NCBI GenBank assembly: GCA_007126995.1
Contig: SLAD01000076.1
Location: forward strand, 1 to 6,856
DNA length: 6,856 nt
Direction: 5' to 3'
Source: Kiritimatiellia bacterium
GTDB lineage: Bacteria > Verrucomicrobiota > Kiritimatiellia > SLAD01
The notes beneath the pieces were generated by a model. The model saw nothing but the letters and a program-made list of their open reading frames with translations. It was not told the origin of the DNA and made no database searches. Shown here piece after piece: positions 1 through 6,659 of the stretch (positions within the stretch are counted from its first letter, which is position 1; each line of letters opens with the position of its first letter). The position numbers were made by a program, and so were the translations under genes.

Positions 1-890
1 CACTGGGCGAGGGACACTATACCGAGCGAGACGTCACCGAAGCGGCGCGCGCCTTTACGGGCTGGACCATTCAGGGCGAGGAGGCCGTTTTCAATCCGAT
101 GCGCCACGATGATGGCGAAAAGATATTTTTGGGACAGCGCGGGCACTGGAACGGAGATGATATTATCCGCATCATCTTTGAACAGCCCCGCGCCAGTCAG
201 TTTTTGCCCGGGAAATTGCTGCGCTTTTTCGTCAATCCGGATCCGGACCCCGAGTTAGTTGCCGTCTGGTCTGAACGCTTTGATGAACTTTTCTTCGGCG
301 TGCGGGATTGGCTGGGCGAATTGCTCCGGTCACAGAGTTTCTATGCCGCCGAAAATCGTCAGGTGCGCGTCAAAAGTCCGATCGAGTATGTCATCGGACT
401 CTACCGTCAACTCGAGGTTGAGGAGGCACCGGCGCCGATTTCCGCGCTAGCCTTGCGCCGCATGGGACAGGAACTCTTCCAGCCACCCGATGTGGACGGC
501 TGGAAAGAGGGCACGCACTGGATCAACACGCATACCCTCATGATGCGCTATCACTTCGCCTACTTCTGCGCCACCGGGACCGTCGTGGACGGTTTGCGGG
601 ATCGTGCAGCCGACCGCTTGCGCGAAGCGGATCGCCAACCACTCTTTGCAGCCCGTGATTGGGTGGAGCCGTCTGTCTATCGCAATCCAGCGGAATGCAC
701 GCAGGTGTTGATGCAACGTGTGCTGGGCCGATCGGCGGAACCGCGCGAGATCATCCATTGGAGCGACTATCTGCAAACGGCCAGCAACAATGCCCGCGTG
801 ACCTTCGATCTCGAACGTCGCATGCCGACCCGCCGTTTTCAGGATGCGACCTACTTGTTGTTGTGTTCACCGGAGTATCAGGTGTGTTGA
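1..890 (+). CDS. DUF1800 family protein, 5'-truncated by the window edge
   Basis: The reading frame is open from the first bases (first full codon at 3) to a TGA at 888-890, so the true start lies outside the window; the ATG at 99 is only an internal Met. The first visible residues, LGEGHYTERDVTEAARAFTGWT, are cut here to note the typical DUF1800 core motif 'LGEGHYTE...FTGWT'. Next come 'FLGQRGHW', 'FLPGKLLRFFV', 'VKSPIEYVIGLYR' and the signature 'PPDVDGW', the usual order in the C-terminal half of DUF1800 (PF08811) proteins. The end of the protein, 'LLLCSPEYQ', is also typical. The biochemical role of the family is not established. Its members are large, often exported, and are usually encoded directly before a DUF1501 gene, as here (gap of 3 bases, probable translational coupling). 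Family assignment is firm; function is unknown. Confidence 0.9.
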   Translation, partial: LGEGHYTERDVTEAARAFTGWTIQGEEAVFNPMRHDDGEKIFLGQRGHWNGDDIIRIIFEQPRASQFLPGKLLRFFVNPDPDPELVAVWSERFDELFFGVRDWLGELLRSQSFYAAENRQVRVKSPIEYVIGLYRQLEVEEAPAPISALALRRMGQELFQPPDVDGWKEGTHWINTHTLMMRYHFAYFCATGTVVDGLRDRAADRLREADRQPLFAARDWVEPSVYRNPAECTQVLMQRVLGRSAEPREIIHWSDYLQTASNNARVTFDLERRMPTRRFQDATYLLLCSPEYQVC

Positions 891-893
891 GTT

Positions 894-2168
894 ATGCGCT
901 TTCGTTCACAGCTTTATAGTCGACGCGAATTTCTACGCAGCGGATTGGCCCTGACCGCGGCGGCCGGCACCGCCCCGTCCTTCTTGACCCGAACCTGTCT
1001 GGCCGTCGATAACCCGCTCGGTCTCACCTCGCGTTCGAGCCCGCAGGACGATCCGGTCTTGGTCGTGATCCAATTGTCCGGTGGCAACGATGGGTTAAAT
1101 ACCATCATTCCGTATACAGATGATCACTATTTCCAGCTGCGTCCGACCTTGGGTATTCGCGCTGGAGATCGCATCCGCGTGAACGATGAGCTGGCCGTGC
1201 ATGGGGCCTTGGCGCCGCTGCAGCGCCTGTTTGATGATGGCGAGTTTACCTGGATTCAAGGCGTCGGCTATCCCAACCCTAACCGCTCGCATTTCCGTTC
1301 CATGGAAATTTGGCAAACGGCGTCCGACGCCAACCAGCAGCTTCGTACGGGTTGGATCGGCCGCTTCTTTGACAACACGTGTGCCGGGGCCCCGGATCCG
1401 GGCGCCTTCACCATCGGACGCGAGATGCCGCAGGCCATGCGCCGTGAAACCGGACACGATGCCGGCATCGCGTTGGATCGGCCCGAACACTTCACATGGG
1501 CCTCCGATCAGCGCGGTTCAACCCATCGTCGACAGCAGCGGGAAATGCTGTCCCGGTTGCAGCAAGGGGTGGGCCCGGTCCGCGGACCGGCCATCGACTA
1601 CCTGCAACACACCGCGCTGCAGGCGATGACCTCGACCGACATGGTGGCTGCGGCCGAGCGCAGATATCGTGGCGGCATCGCGTATCCCAACAATCGGTTC
1701 GGGCATGATCTGCAACTTATTGCCAAACTGATCGGCGGCGGTGTGGCCGGGCGCGTCTTCTATGCCTCGATCGGCGGATTCGATACGCACGCCAATCAGT
1801 CCGGCATGCATACCAACTTGCTCACTCAACTGTCGGAGGGGCTGGTGGCGTTCCGGCGTGACTTGGTGCGGCTGCGACAGTGGGATCGGGTCGCGGTGAT
1901 GGGATTCTCGGAATTCGGACGGCGTGTCGATGAGAACGGCAGTCAAGGCACGGATCACGGTGCGGCCGGTCCAATGTTTGTGCTCGGCAAAGGTTTTCGG
2001 GGCGGATTCCTGGGCCAACACCCCAGCCTCACCGATCAACGACGTCATGAACTGGGCTATCACACCGACTTCCGCAGCGTCTATGCCACCTTGCTGAGAC
2101 AATGGATGGGCGCCGATCCGGAACCGGTCCTCGGACGCTCCTTCCCAATGATCGATTTGCTGGCCTGA
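894..2168 (+). CDS. DUF1501 family protein with twin-arginine (Tat) signal peptide
   Basis: This is a complete 424-residue protein, the usual length for DUF1501 (PF07394). The N-terminus has a clear Tat signal: SRREFLRSG at residues 9-17, a hydrophobic Ala-rich stretch at 17-29, and a likely cleavage after Cys-Leu-Ala near residue 37. Export of a folded protein to the periplasm is therefore expected. Family motifs follow in order: SGGNDG (62-67), 'PNRSHFRSMEIWQT' (129-142), FDTH (296-299), SEFGRR (339-344), TDHGAAGP (353-360) and DFRSVYATLL (392-401). The Asp/His pattern (GGND, DTH, DHG) fits the proposed relationship to the alkaline phosphatase/sulfatase fold, but no reaction is proven for the family. 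The ATG at 894 lies 3 bases after the stop of the DUF1800 gene and has no strong ribosome binding site of its own, so re-initiation or coupling is likely. The two proteins probably act together at the cell envelope (inference). Confidence 0.92.
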   Translation: MRFRSQLYSRREFLRSGLALTAAAGTAPSFLTRTCLAVDNPLGLTSRSSPQDDPVLVVIQLSGGNDGLNTIIPYTDDHYFQLRPTLGIRAGDRIRVNDELAVHGALAPLQRLFDDGEFTWIQGVGYPNPNRSHFRSMEIWQTASDANQQLRTGWIGRFFDNTCAGAPDPGAFTIGREMPQAMRRETGHDAGIALDRPEHFTWASDQRGSTHRRQQREMLSRLQQGVGPVRGPAIDYLQHTALQAMTSTDMVAAAERRYRGGIAYPNNRFGHDLQLIAKLIGGGVAGRVFYASIGGFDTHANQSGMHTNLLTQLSEGLVAFRRDLVRLRQWDRVAVMGFSEFGRRVDENGSQGTDHGAAGPMFVLGKGFRGGFLGQHPSLTDQRRHELGYHTDFRSVYATLLRQWMGADPEPVLGRSFPMIDLLA

Positions 2169-2222
2169 GCCTGATTCCCGCCAGTGGACGTTCCTTCATG
2201 CAACTGTTACATTAGCGGTTCA

Positions 2223-3299
2223 ATGCCTACTTCACCCATCAACCTATACGACCTCAGTGTGGCCGACTTGGCAGAGCTGATGCAGGCGTGGGGCCAACCC
2301 TCCTTTCGCGCCAAGCAGCTCTATCGCCATCTGTACGTGCTCCGCACCGCCAGCCCACAGGAAATGACCGATTTCCCAAAAGCACTGCGCGAACGTCTGG
2401 CCTCCGAAACCGCGCTGGGCGGATTGACTCTGGTCAAGCGGTTGGTGGGCGATGACGGCATGACGCGCAAAGTGCTCTGGCAACTGCCGGATAAGTCGCC
2501 GGTCGAGACCGTGTTGATGATCTATCCGGATCGCGCCACCGTCTGCGTGTCATCGCAGTCTGGTTGTCCGATGCAATGCGTCTTTTGCGCCACGGGGAAA
2601 TTGGGTTTCTTGCATGACCTGACGTCCGGTCAAATCATTGAGCAGGTGATGTGGGCGGAGCGTGAATTGGCGGAAGTGAGGGCCGCTGGAAACCAAGATG
2701 TGCCGCAAGGTTTAACCAACATCGTGTTCATGGGAATGGGCGAACCCTTCAATAATTACGATCAGTGGTGGACGTCCGTTGAGCGTTTGCATGATCCGGC
2801 GGGCTACAACATGGGGGCACGCAATTTCACCGTGTCCACGGTGGGGCTGGTTCCCGGCATTTTGCGTTTGGCGGAGGCATCGCTGCCCATCAATCTCGCC
2901 ATCTCGTTGCACGCGGCGCAGGATGACGTGCGTTCCGCGATGATGCCGGTCAATAAACGGTATCCGATTGCAGAGCTGATTGCCGCCACCCGCGTGTACA
3001 CGGAAAAGACGCGCCGCCGAGTTTCGTTTGAGTACGTGCTGCTAAAGGAGGAGAACGATTTTCCCGAGCAGGCGGCGCAACTCGGGCAACTGCTGCGCCC
3101 GAAGGGCGAGCCACCTTTGCTCTGTCATGTGAACTTGATACCTTGGAACCCCGTGCCCGGGACGCCACTGGGCCGTTCGGATCGGCGCCGCGTCTTGAAC
3201 TTTCAGTCCGTCTTGCGCGAGCACGGGGTGCCGTGTACTGTGCGCGTGGAGCGAGGGGTCGATATCGCAGCGGCTTGCGGCCAGTTGGCGGGGGAGTAG
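2223..3299 (+). CDS. rlmN: Dual-specificity 23S rRNA (A2503)/tRNA (A37) C2-methyltransferase RlmN
   Basis: This radical-SAM enzyme methylates carbon 2 of A2503 in 23S rRNA, and in many bacteria A37 of some tRNAs, affecting translation fidelity in the cytoplasm. Counting 358 residues from the ATG at 2223, the N-terminal accessory domain (about 1-85) contains 'FRAKQLYRHLY'. The radical-SAM core follows, with the [4Fe-4S] motif CxxxCxxC at Cys115, Cys119 and Cys122 ('GCPMQCVFCATG'). The catalytic cysteine pair is present: Cys108 in 'ATVCVSSQ' and Cys352 in 'DIAAACGQLAG', the residue that becomes methylated in the E. coli enzyme. 'NIVFMGMGEPFNNYD' and 'ISLHAA' are also family hallmarks. An in-frame GTG at 2184 would add 13 residues unlike any RlmN N-terminus I know; I prefer the ATG, although neither start has a good ribosome binding site. 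The gene ends 11 bases before the next one, so co-transcription is likely. Confidence 0.96.
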   Translation: MPTSPINLYDLSVADLAELMQAWGQPSFRAKQLYRHLYVLRTASPQEMTDFPKALRERLASETALGGLTLVKRLVGDDGMTRKVLWQLPDKSPVETVLMIYPDRATVCVSSQSGCPMQCVFCATGKLGFLHDLTSGQIIEQVMWAERELAEVRAAGNQDVPQGLTNIVFMGMGEPFNNYDQWWTSVERLHDPAGYNMGARNFTVSTVGLVPGILRLAEASLPINLAISLHAAQDDVRSAMMPVNKRYPIAELIAATRVYTEKTRRRVSFEYVLLKEENDFPEQAAQLGQLLRPKGEPPLLCHVNLIPWNPVPGTPLGRSDRRRVLNFQSVLREHGVPCTVRVERGVDIAAACGQLAGE

Positions 3300-3310
3300 G
3301 GATTGCACGT

Positions 3311-3967
3311 ATGGTAAGTCATCACATACTCGATGCATTGGAACAAGTGCGGCAACTTCAGCATGCGCTGCTGCAACGGATTCGCTTCCACGGCTTTTCC
3401 GGCCCCACGCGCGCGATTTCCGGCACCTTGGCCTTGTTCATGGCCATCTTGATGTCGACCCATTTTTATCCCCAGACGACGCGCGCGCATTTGCTCGGGT
3501 GGGGCGGTGTGCTAATGGTGGCGATGCTCCTGAACGGTGGAGCCCTCGTCGCGTGGTTCCTGCGGGATAAGTCCGTGCAGCGGAATCCGCGTCGCTTGCG
3601 ACCGGTCTTGGATGTGATCCCGCCGCTGTTTGTTGGCGCGGTGTTGACGGCTGCCCTGATTCTGCGCGGCCAGCCCGACCTGCTTTTCGGCATTTGGATG
3701 CTGATGTTCGGTCTGACCAACCTGGCCTCGCGCCATGTGTTGCCGCGCGCCATCAATTGGGTCGGGCTCTTTTATATCATTGCCGGTAGCGCCTGGATCC
3801 TCACGCCGGGCATGTCCTTCATGCATCCTTGGCCAATGGGAATCGTTTTTTTCGCTGGCGAATGGGCAGGGGGCCTTATACTATATATCGACGATAAGCG
3901 ACTGGAACGGGCCGCACCCCGTTTCTACTACGAAACCGAGGCAGACAATGAAATCGAATCCGAATGA
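3311..3967 (+). CDS. Hypothetical membrane protein with about six transmembrane helices
   Basis: I do not recognise a named family. The product from the ATG at 3311 is 218 residues. A short amphipathic, basic N-terminus (1-34) precedes about six hydrophobic segments at roughly 35-52, 62-84, 99-119, 122-141, 146-166 and 174-193, and an acidic C-terminal tail (194-218). The fourth to sixth helices are rich in Gly and aromatic residues. The frame is open upstream into rlmN, but the ATG at 3311 is chosen because AGGGA at 3298-3302 sits 8 bases before it and the upstream translation reads as an rlmN shadow. The last 20 bases overlap the start of the winged-helix regulator gene, so the two are probably translated together. 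Small membrane proteins paired with HTH_34 regulators recur in bacteria; they may sense or be controlled by the same signal. That role is inference only. Confidence 0.82.
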   Translation: MVSHHILDALEQVRQLQHALLQRIRFHGFSGPTRAISGTLALFMAILMSTHFYPQTTRAHLLGWGGVLMVAMLLNGGALVAWFLRDKSVQRNPRRLRPVLDVIPPLFVGAVLTAALILRGQPDLLFGIWMLMFGLTNLASRHVLPRAINWVGLFYIIAGSAWILTPGMSFMHPWPMGIVFFAGEWAGGLILYIDDKRLERAAPRFYYETEADNEIESE

Positions 3968-4331
3968 AGTGTATTCGGCGCTGAAGCAGGTCTTCCATGA
4001 GCCCGCCCGCATGGCGATTTTTACCGCTCTCAGCGCCCGCGAAGAGGGGGCCTCCTTCGCAGAACTCAAGGAATGGTGCCACTTGACCGACGGAAATCTG
4101 AACCGTCACCTTAAGGCACTCACCGAAGCCGGCACCGTGCGGATCGCGAAAATCACGGAGCGCACCCGGACGCGAACGCACGTGTATGCGACCGAAATTG
4201 GCCGCGAGCAATTTTTGCACTATCTCCGTGCCTTGGAGCACGCCCTGAGACAGACCGCCGGACAGCTAAAAGTACAGGAAACTATTGCAAAACCATCCGG
4301 TATATGGGAACTTGCGACGTCAGGTAGTTAA
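3948..4331 (+). CDS. Small winged-helix transcriptional regulator (HTH_34 / ArsR-like)
   Basis: This 127-residue protein is almost entirely one winged helix-turn-helix domain. Residues 4-30 form the first helices ('FHEPARMAIFTALSA', with the R-x-x-I-x-x-x-L pattern), 36-44 the second ('SFAELKEWC') and 46-62 the recognition helix, in which 'LTDGNLNRHLKALTEAG' is the strong hallmark of the HTH_34 family. The wing follows at about 64-82 (basic, 'TRTRTHVY'), then a dimerisation helix at 84-108 ('GREQFLHYLRALEHAL'). No metal-binding Cys cluster of the classical ArsR type is visible; the only Cys is residue 44. The ATG at 3948 is preceded by GAGG at 3937-3940, 7 bases away, and lies inside the end of the membrane-protein gene. 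A perfect palindrome begins 22 bases after its stop, in front of mvaS, and is a candidate operator. Target genes and ligand are unknown. DNA-binding function is very likely. Confidence 0.9.
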   Translation: MKSNPNEVYSALKQVFHEPARMAIFTALSAREEGASFAELKEWCHLTDGNLNRHLKALTEAGTVRIAKITERTRTRTHVYATEIGREQFLHYLRALEHALRQTAGQLKVQETIAKPSGIWELATSGS

Positions 4332-4344
4332 AACGATTTTTTAT

Positions 4345-4350
4345 TTGAAA
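4345..4350 (+). promoter_or_regulatory. Possible -35 element (TTGAAA) upstream of mvaS
   Basis: TTGAAA matches the sigma-70 -35 consensus at four of six positions and sits after an AT-rich run containing six T residues (4337-4342). No convincing -10 hexamer is found 16-18 bases downstream; the best alternatives are weak and overlap the palindrome. If a promoter is here, the palindrome would lie between or over its core elements, which suits repression. Confidence 0.25.
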
Positions 4351-4353
4351 GCC

Positions 4354-4372
4354 TACTTTGCGTTGCAAAGTA
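4354..4372. promoter_or_regulatory. Perfect inverted repeat, candidate operator before mvaS
   Basis: The two arms TACTTTGC (4354-4361) and GCAAAGTA (4365-4372) are exact reverse complements around a GTT spacer. The element sits in the only AT-rich gap of this gene cluster, 22 bases after the stop of a winged-helix regulator gene and 18 bases before the mvaS ATG. An 8-3-8 dyad suits a small homodimeric winged-helix protein. The same sequence in RNA would form a tight hairpin directly beside the AAGGA ribosome binding site at 4372-4376, so action at the mRNA level is an alternative. I found no second copy in the window. It is not a typical intrinsic terminator, because no T run follows it. Confidence 0.5.
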
Positions 4373-4376
4373 AGGA
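4372..4376 (+). promoter_or_regulatory. Ribosome binding site of mvaS that leaves the start ambiguous
   Basis: AAGGA lies 14 bases before the ATG at 4391, which is long, but 8 bases before an in-frame TTG at 4385. Translation could therefore begin at TTG 4385, adding two residues, rather than at the ATG. The first base of this site is also the last base of the palindrome's right arm. Confidence 0.4.
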
Positions 4377-4390
4377 ATTGCGAATTGATT

Positions 4391-5629
4391 ATGAACGAGC
4401 AAATGCAAGCGGAGACTCGGGTGGGGATTGAGGCCTTGGGCCTGTATGTCCCGCGCTACTACGTGTCGCTCAATGAGTTGGCGGCGGTCCGCGGTGTCGA
4501 TCCAAACAAATTTGCGGTCGGAATCGGTCAGGAATTGATGGCGGTACCTGCGCCGGATGAGGATGTTGTGACGTTAGGCGCAAACGCTGCTCTCGAAGCG
4601 CTTGAGCAGGTTGATCGCAGCCAGATCGATACGTTGATTTTTGCGACCGAATCCGGAGTTGATCAGTCCAAAGCAGCGGCGATTTACACCCATCACTTAT
4701 TGGACTTGCCGCGTCGCTGCAAATCCTTCGAAGTCAAGCAAGCCTGCTGTGGCAGCACGGCCGCGCTGCAGATGGCCTTGGCAATGGTGGCGCAAAAGCC
4801 AACCCGCAAAGTTCTGATCATCGCTGCTGATGTTGCGCGTTACGGGTTGGGCACCGCGGGCGAACCCACGCAGGGCGCCGGTGCCCTTGCGATGGTTGTT
4901 TCGAGCCAGCCGCGTATTATGGCCTTTGATTCGGAGTGGGGGTCATACACCGAGGATGTGATGGATTTCTGGCGTCCCAACTATCTCGATGAAGCCGTTG
5001 TAGACGGCAAGTACTCCATCAAAGTCTATCTCAAGGCACTGGCTGAATCGTGGGCACAATACGCGGAAGAGTCGGGATTCGATCATGCGGATCACAGCCG
5101 CTTCTGCTACCACTTGCCCTTCACCCGGATGGCGGAAAAAGCGCATCGCCAACTGGCCAAGCTCAATGGGCTTGAGGTCTCGGACGATACCCAAATCGAA
5201 GAAGGTTTGCGGTACAATCGTATCATCGGCAATAGCTACACCGCCTCGCTCTACATTGGCTTGACCTCGCTGCTCGAAGGCACCACCGAAGATCTCACCG
5301 GTCATCGTGTCGGCATGTTCAGCTACGGCTCGGGTTGCATGGCCGCCTATTTCAGTGGCGTCGTGCTGCCGGGCTATCGCACGCACCTGCGCCCGAATCG
5401 CCGGGTGGAACAATTCGAGACGCGTGTGCCCTTGACGGTGGAAGCGTACGAAGCGTTCTATCAGCACGAGCTGCCGCGCGACGGTAGCCGCTACCTAACC
5501 CCCCAGCATGAGACCGGGCATTTCCGCCTCAGCGGAGTGCAAGACCATAAGCGATTGTACGAGCGGGCAAGTCGCAGCGCGAAAGCGGCGCCGGCGCACG
5601 CCGCCCAGGATGTCGCCTTGGCCGGGTAA
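4391..5629 (+). CDS. mvaS: Hydroxymethylglutaryl-CoA synthase (MvaS type)
   Basis: The enzyme condenses acetyl-CoA with acetoacetyl-CoA to HMG-CoA, the committed step into the mevalonate route to isoprenoids. From the ATG at 4391 it has 412 residues, slightly longer than typical bacterial MvaS. It has a thiolase-like fold and no signal peptide. The catalytic residues are Glu87 ('ATESGVD'), the acyl-carrying Cys119 ('VKQACCGST') and His241 ('YHLPFTRM'). Their spacing (32 and 122 residues) equals that of Glu79, Cys111 and His233 in Staphylococcus aureus MvaS. 'GEPTQGAGA' (157-165), 'YTEDVMDFWRP' (186-196) and 'SYGSGCMA' (311-318) are further family motifs. Cys120 follows the catalytic Cys where Tyr is usual. 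The last 30 residues or so are Ala-rich and probably disordered. A PksG-like role in polyketide beta-branching is the alternative, but no acyl carrier or ketosynthase gene is near, and the motifs are closer to MvaS. Confidence 0.92.
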   Translation: MNEQMQAETRVGIEALGLYVPRYYVSLNELAAVRGVDPNKFAVGIGQELMAVPAPDEDVVTLGANAALEALEQVDRSQIDTLIFATESGVDQSKAAAIYTHHLLDLPRRCKSFEVKQACCGSTAALQMALAMVAQKPTRKVLIIAADVARYGLGTAGEPTQGAGALAMVVSSQPRIMAFDSEWGSYTEDVMDFWRPNYLDEAVVDGKYSIKVYLKALAESWAQYAEESGFDHADHSRFCYHLPFTRMAEKAHRQLAKLNGLEVSDDTQIEEGLRYNRIIGNSYTASLYIGLTSLLEGTTEDLTGHRVGMFSYGSGCMAAYFSGVVLPGYRTHLRPNRRVEQFETRVPLTVEAYEAFYQHELPRDGSRYLTPQHETGHFRLSGVQDHKRLYERASRSAKAAPAHAAQDVALAG

Positions 5630-5645
5630 AGCCTCGCACCATGCC

Positions 5646-5670
5646 GCAGCAGTCCAAATTACTTCGCTGC
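5646..5670 (+). other. Imperfect hairpin in the mvaS-SDR gap
   Basis: GCAGC-AGT (5646-5653) can pair with ACT-GCTGC (5661-5663 and 5666-5670), leaving a two-base bulge and a seven-base loop. No T run follows, so it is not a convincing terminator. It could be an mRNA processing or stability element, or chance in GC-rich DNA. Confidence 0.25.
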
Positions 5671-5690
5671 TCGAAGCCTATAGATTTATG

Positions 5691-5697
5691 AAGGGAG
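5691..5697 (+). promoter_or_regulatory. Strong ribosome binding site of the SDR gene
   Basis: AAGGGAG ends 4 bases before the ATG at 5702 and fixes the start of the downstream reductase gene. It is the best Shine-Dalgarno match in the window. Confidence 0.7.
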
Positions 5698-5701
5698 CAG
5701 C

Positions 5702-6568
5702 ATGAAGATAGTTTTGACGGGCGCCAGCGGATTTCTGGGCCGCGCCACACATCAAGCGCTTTCACAAGCCGGCCATCAGGTGATCGCTTTGGGGCATCGC
5801 CAAGCCGAGGGTGCCGTGCGTTCACTTGATTTGCGCGATACCGCCGCTTGGCGGAACGAGTTGGTCGAGGCCAATCCCGATATCGTGGTCCACTGTGCCG
5901 CCTATCGTGATCCCGATTTCTGTGAGCGTGAACAGGAAGAGACCCGCCGCCTGAATGTGGCCCCGATGTGTGTGCTCGCCGACACCTTGGCAGCCACTGC
6001 CCGTATCCTTTTCGTAAGTTCCGACTACGTGTTTGACGGTGAGCATGCGCCCTACGCCGAGGGCGATGAGCGGCACCCCGTCAACTTCTACGGCCAATCG
6101 AAACGCGAAGCCGAAGATATCGCGATGGAACGCGCCGACAGCATCATTTTACGTATCCCGTTGTTGATGGGGTGCGGACCCAGCTTCGATGAATCCGGAT
6201 TCATCGCGAAGACCATTCAGGCCATTGAGCGCGAAGAGCGCGTTGAGCTGGATGACAAGACGATGCGGTTCCCGACCGATATTGAGGATGTCGCCGCCGC
6301 GATTGGTTTCCTACTGCAAGAGCAGGCCGCCGGCATCTTTCATTTTTCGGGTCCCGAGGGACGCACACAATTTGCGTGGGCCCAAACGCTGGCCGCATTG
6401 ATGGGACGCGAGGCGAATCACATCCAACCGGTTGCCGCGCCCAGCGCCCGCCACGCCACGCGACCGGCCAATAGCCAGCTCTCTACAGAGCGACTGCGAT
6501 CAATGGGATTCGATCGCAGCACGCCCTTTAGCGAAGTCGCCCATCGCGTGCTCGCACTGAGAACCTGA
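5702..6568 (+). CDS. RmlD-like NAD(P)-dependent sugar-nucleotide reductase (extended SDR family)
   Basis: This is a complete 288-residue cytosolic protein of the extended short-chain dehydrogenase family, closest in pattern to dTDP-4-dehydrorhamnose reductase (RmlD) and the related MAT2B regulatory subunit. The Rossmann dinucleotide motif is TGASGFLG (Gly7, Gly10, Gly13). 'VVHCAAYRD' (62-70), the Ser-Ser-Asp-Tyr-Val-Phe-Asp-Gly block (106-113) and the catalytic Tyr130-x3-Lys134 ('YGQSK') follow in the right order. 'FPTDIEDVA' (190-198), 'GIFHFSG' (211-217) and 'RPANSQLSTERL' (254-265) are typical of the substrate-binding C-terminal half. The substrate is not evident. No other rhamnose genes (rmlA, B, C) are in the window, so the symbol rmlD is not assigned. 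The gene lies 72 bases after mvaS with its own strong ribosome binding site; it may be co-transcribed with mvaS, but a functional link is not shown. Confidence 0.88.
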   Translation: MKIVLTGASGFLGRATHQALSQAGHQVIALGHRQAEGAVRSLDLRDTAAWRNELVEANPDIVVHCAAYRDPDFCEREQEETRRLNVAPMCVLADTLAATARILFVSSDYVFDGEHAPYAEGDERHPVNFYGQSKREAEDIAMERADSIILRIPLLMGCGPSFDESGFIAKTIQAIEREERVELDDKTMRFPTDIEDVAAAIGFLLQEQAAGIFHFSGPEGRTQFAWAQTLAALMGREANHIQPVAAPSARHATRPANSQLSTERLRSMGFDRSTPFSEVAHRVLALRT

Positions 6569-6659
6569 ACGGGAGACGGTCTTTACATCATCCCGCTTTG
6601 CAGTGAGACCAAACACTAAGACTTTTCGGTACAAACGATGTCGCGCGCTCAGAATCTAA

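Noticed and set aside
1518..2102. Long minus-strand frame (194 codons) inside the DUF1501 gene
   Set aside because: It lies wholly within a gene with clear family motifs, its translation shows no recognisable domain, and long antisense frames are expected in GC-rich coding DNA.
2184..2222. Upstream GTG start for rlmN
   Set aside because: The 13 extra residues (Cys-rich, unlike RlmN N-termini) and the absence of a ribosome binding site make the ATG at 2223 more likely.
3877..3882. TATACT as a -10 box for an internal promoter of the regulator gene
   Set aside because: It matches five of six consensus bases, but no -35-like hexamer lies 16-18 bases upstream, and the bases encode part of the last membrane helix.
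4332..4346. T-rich stretch after the regulator gene as a rho-independent terminator
   Set aside because: Six T residues occur, but no GC-rich stem precedes them; only a 4-bp AT stem can form.
4354..4360. Bacteroidetes-type -7 promoter box (TAnnTTTG) in the palindrome
   Set aside because: The sequence is TACTTTG, one base too short for that motif, and the GC content and gene content do not suggest Bacteroidetes.
4943..5467. Minus-strand frame of 174 codons inside mvaS
   Set aside because: It is antisense to a region holding the catalytic His and other conserved motifs of MvaS; it has no recognisable domain.
6570..6610. Terminator after the SDR gene
   Set aside because: Only weak 5-bp stems (CGGGA/TCCCG and GGTCT/AGACC) with large loops and no T run are present.
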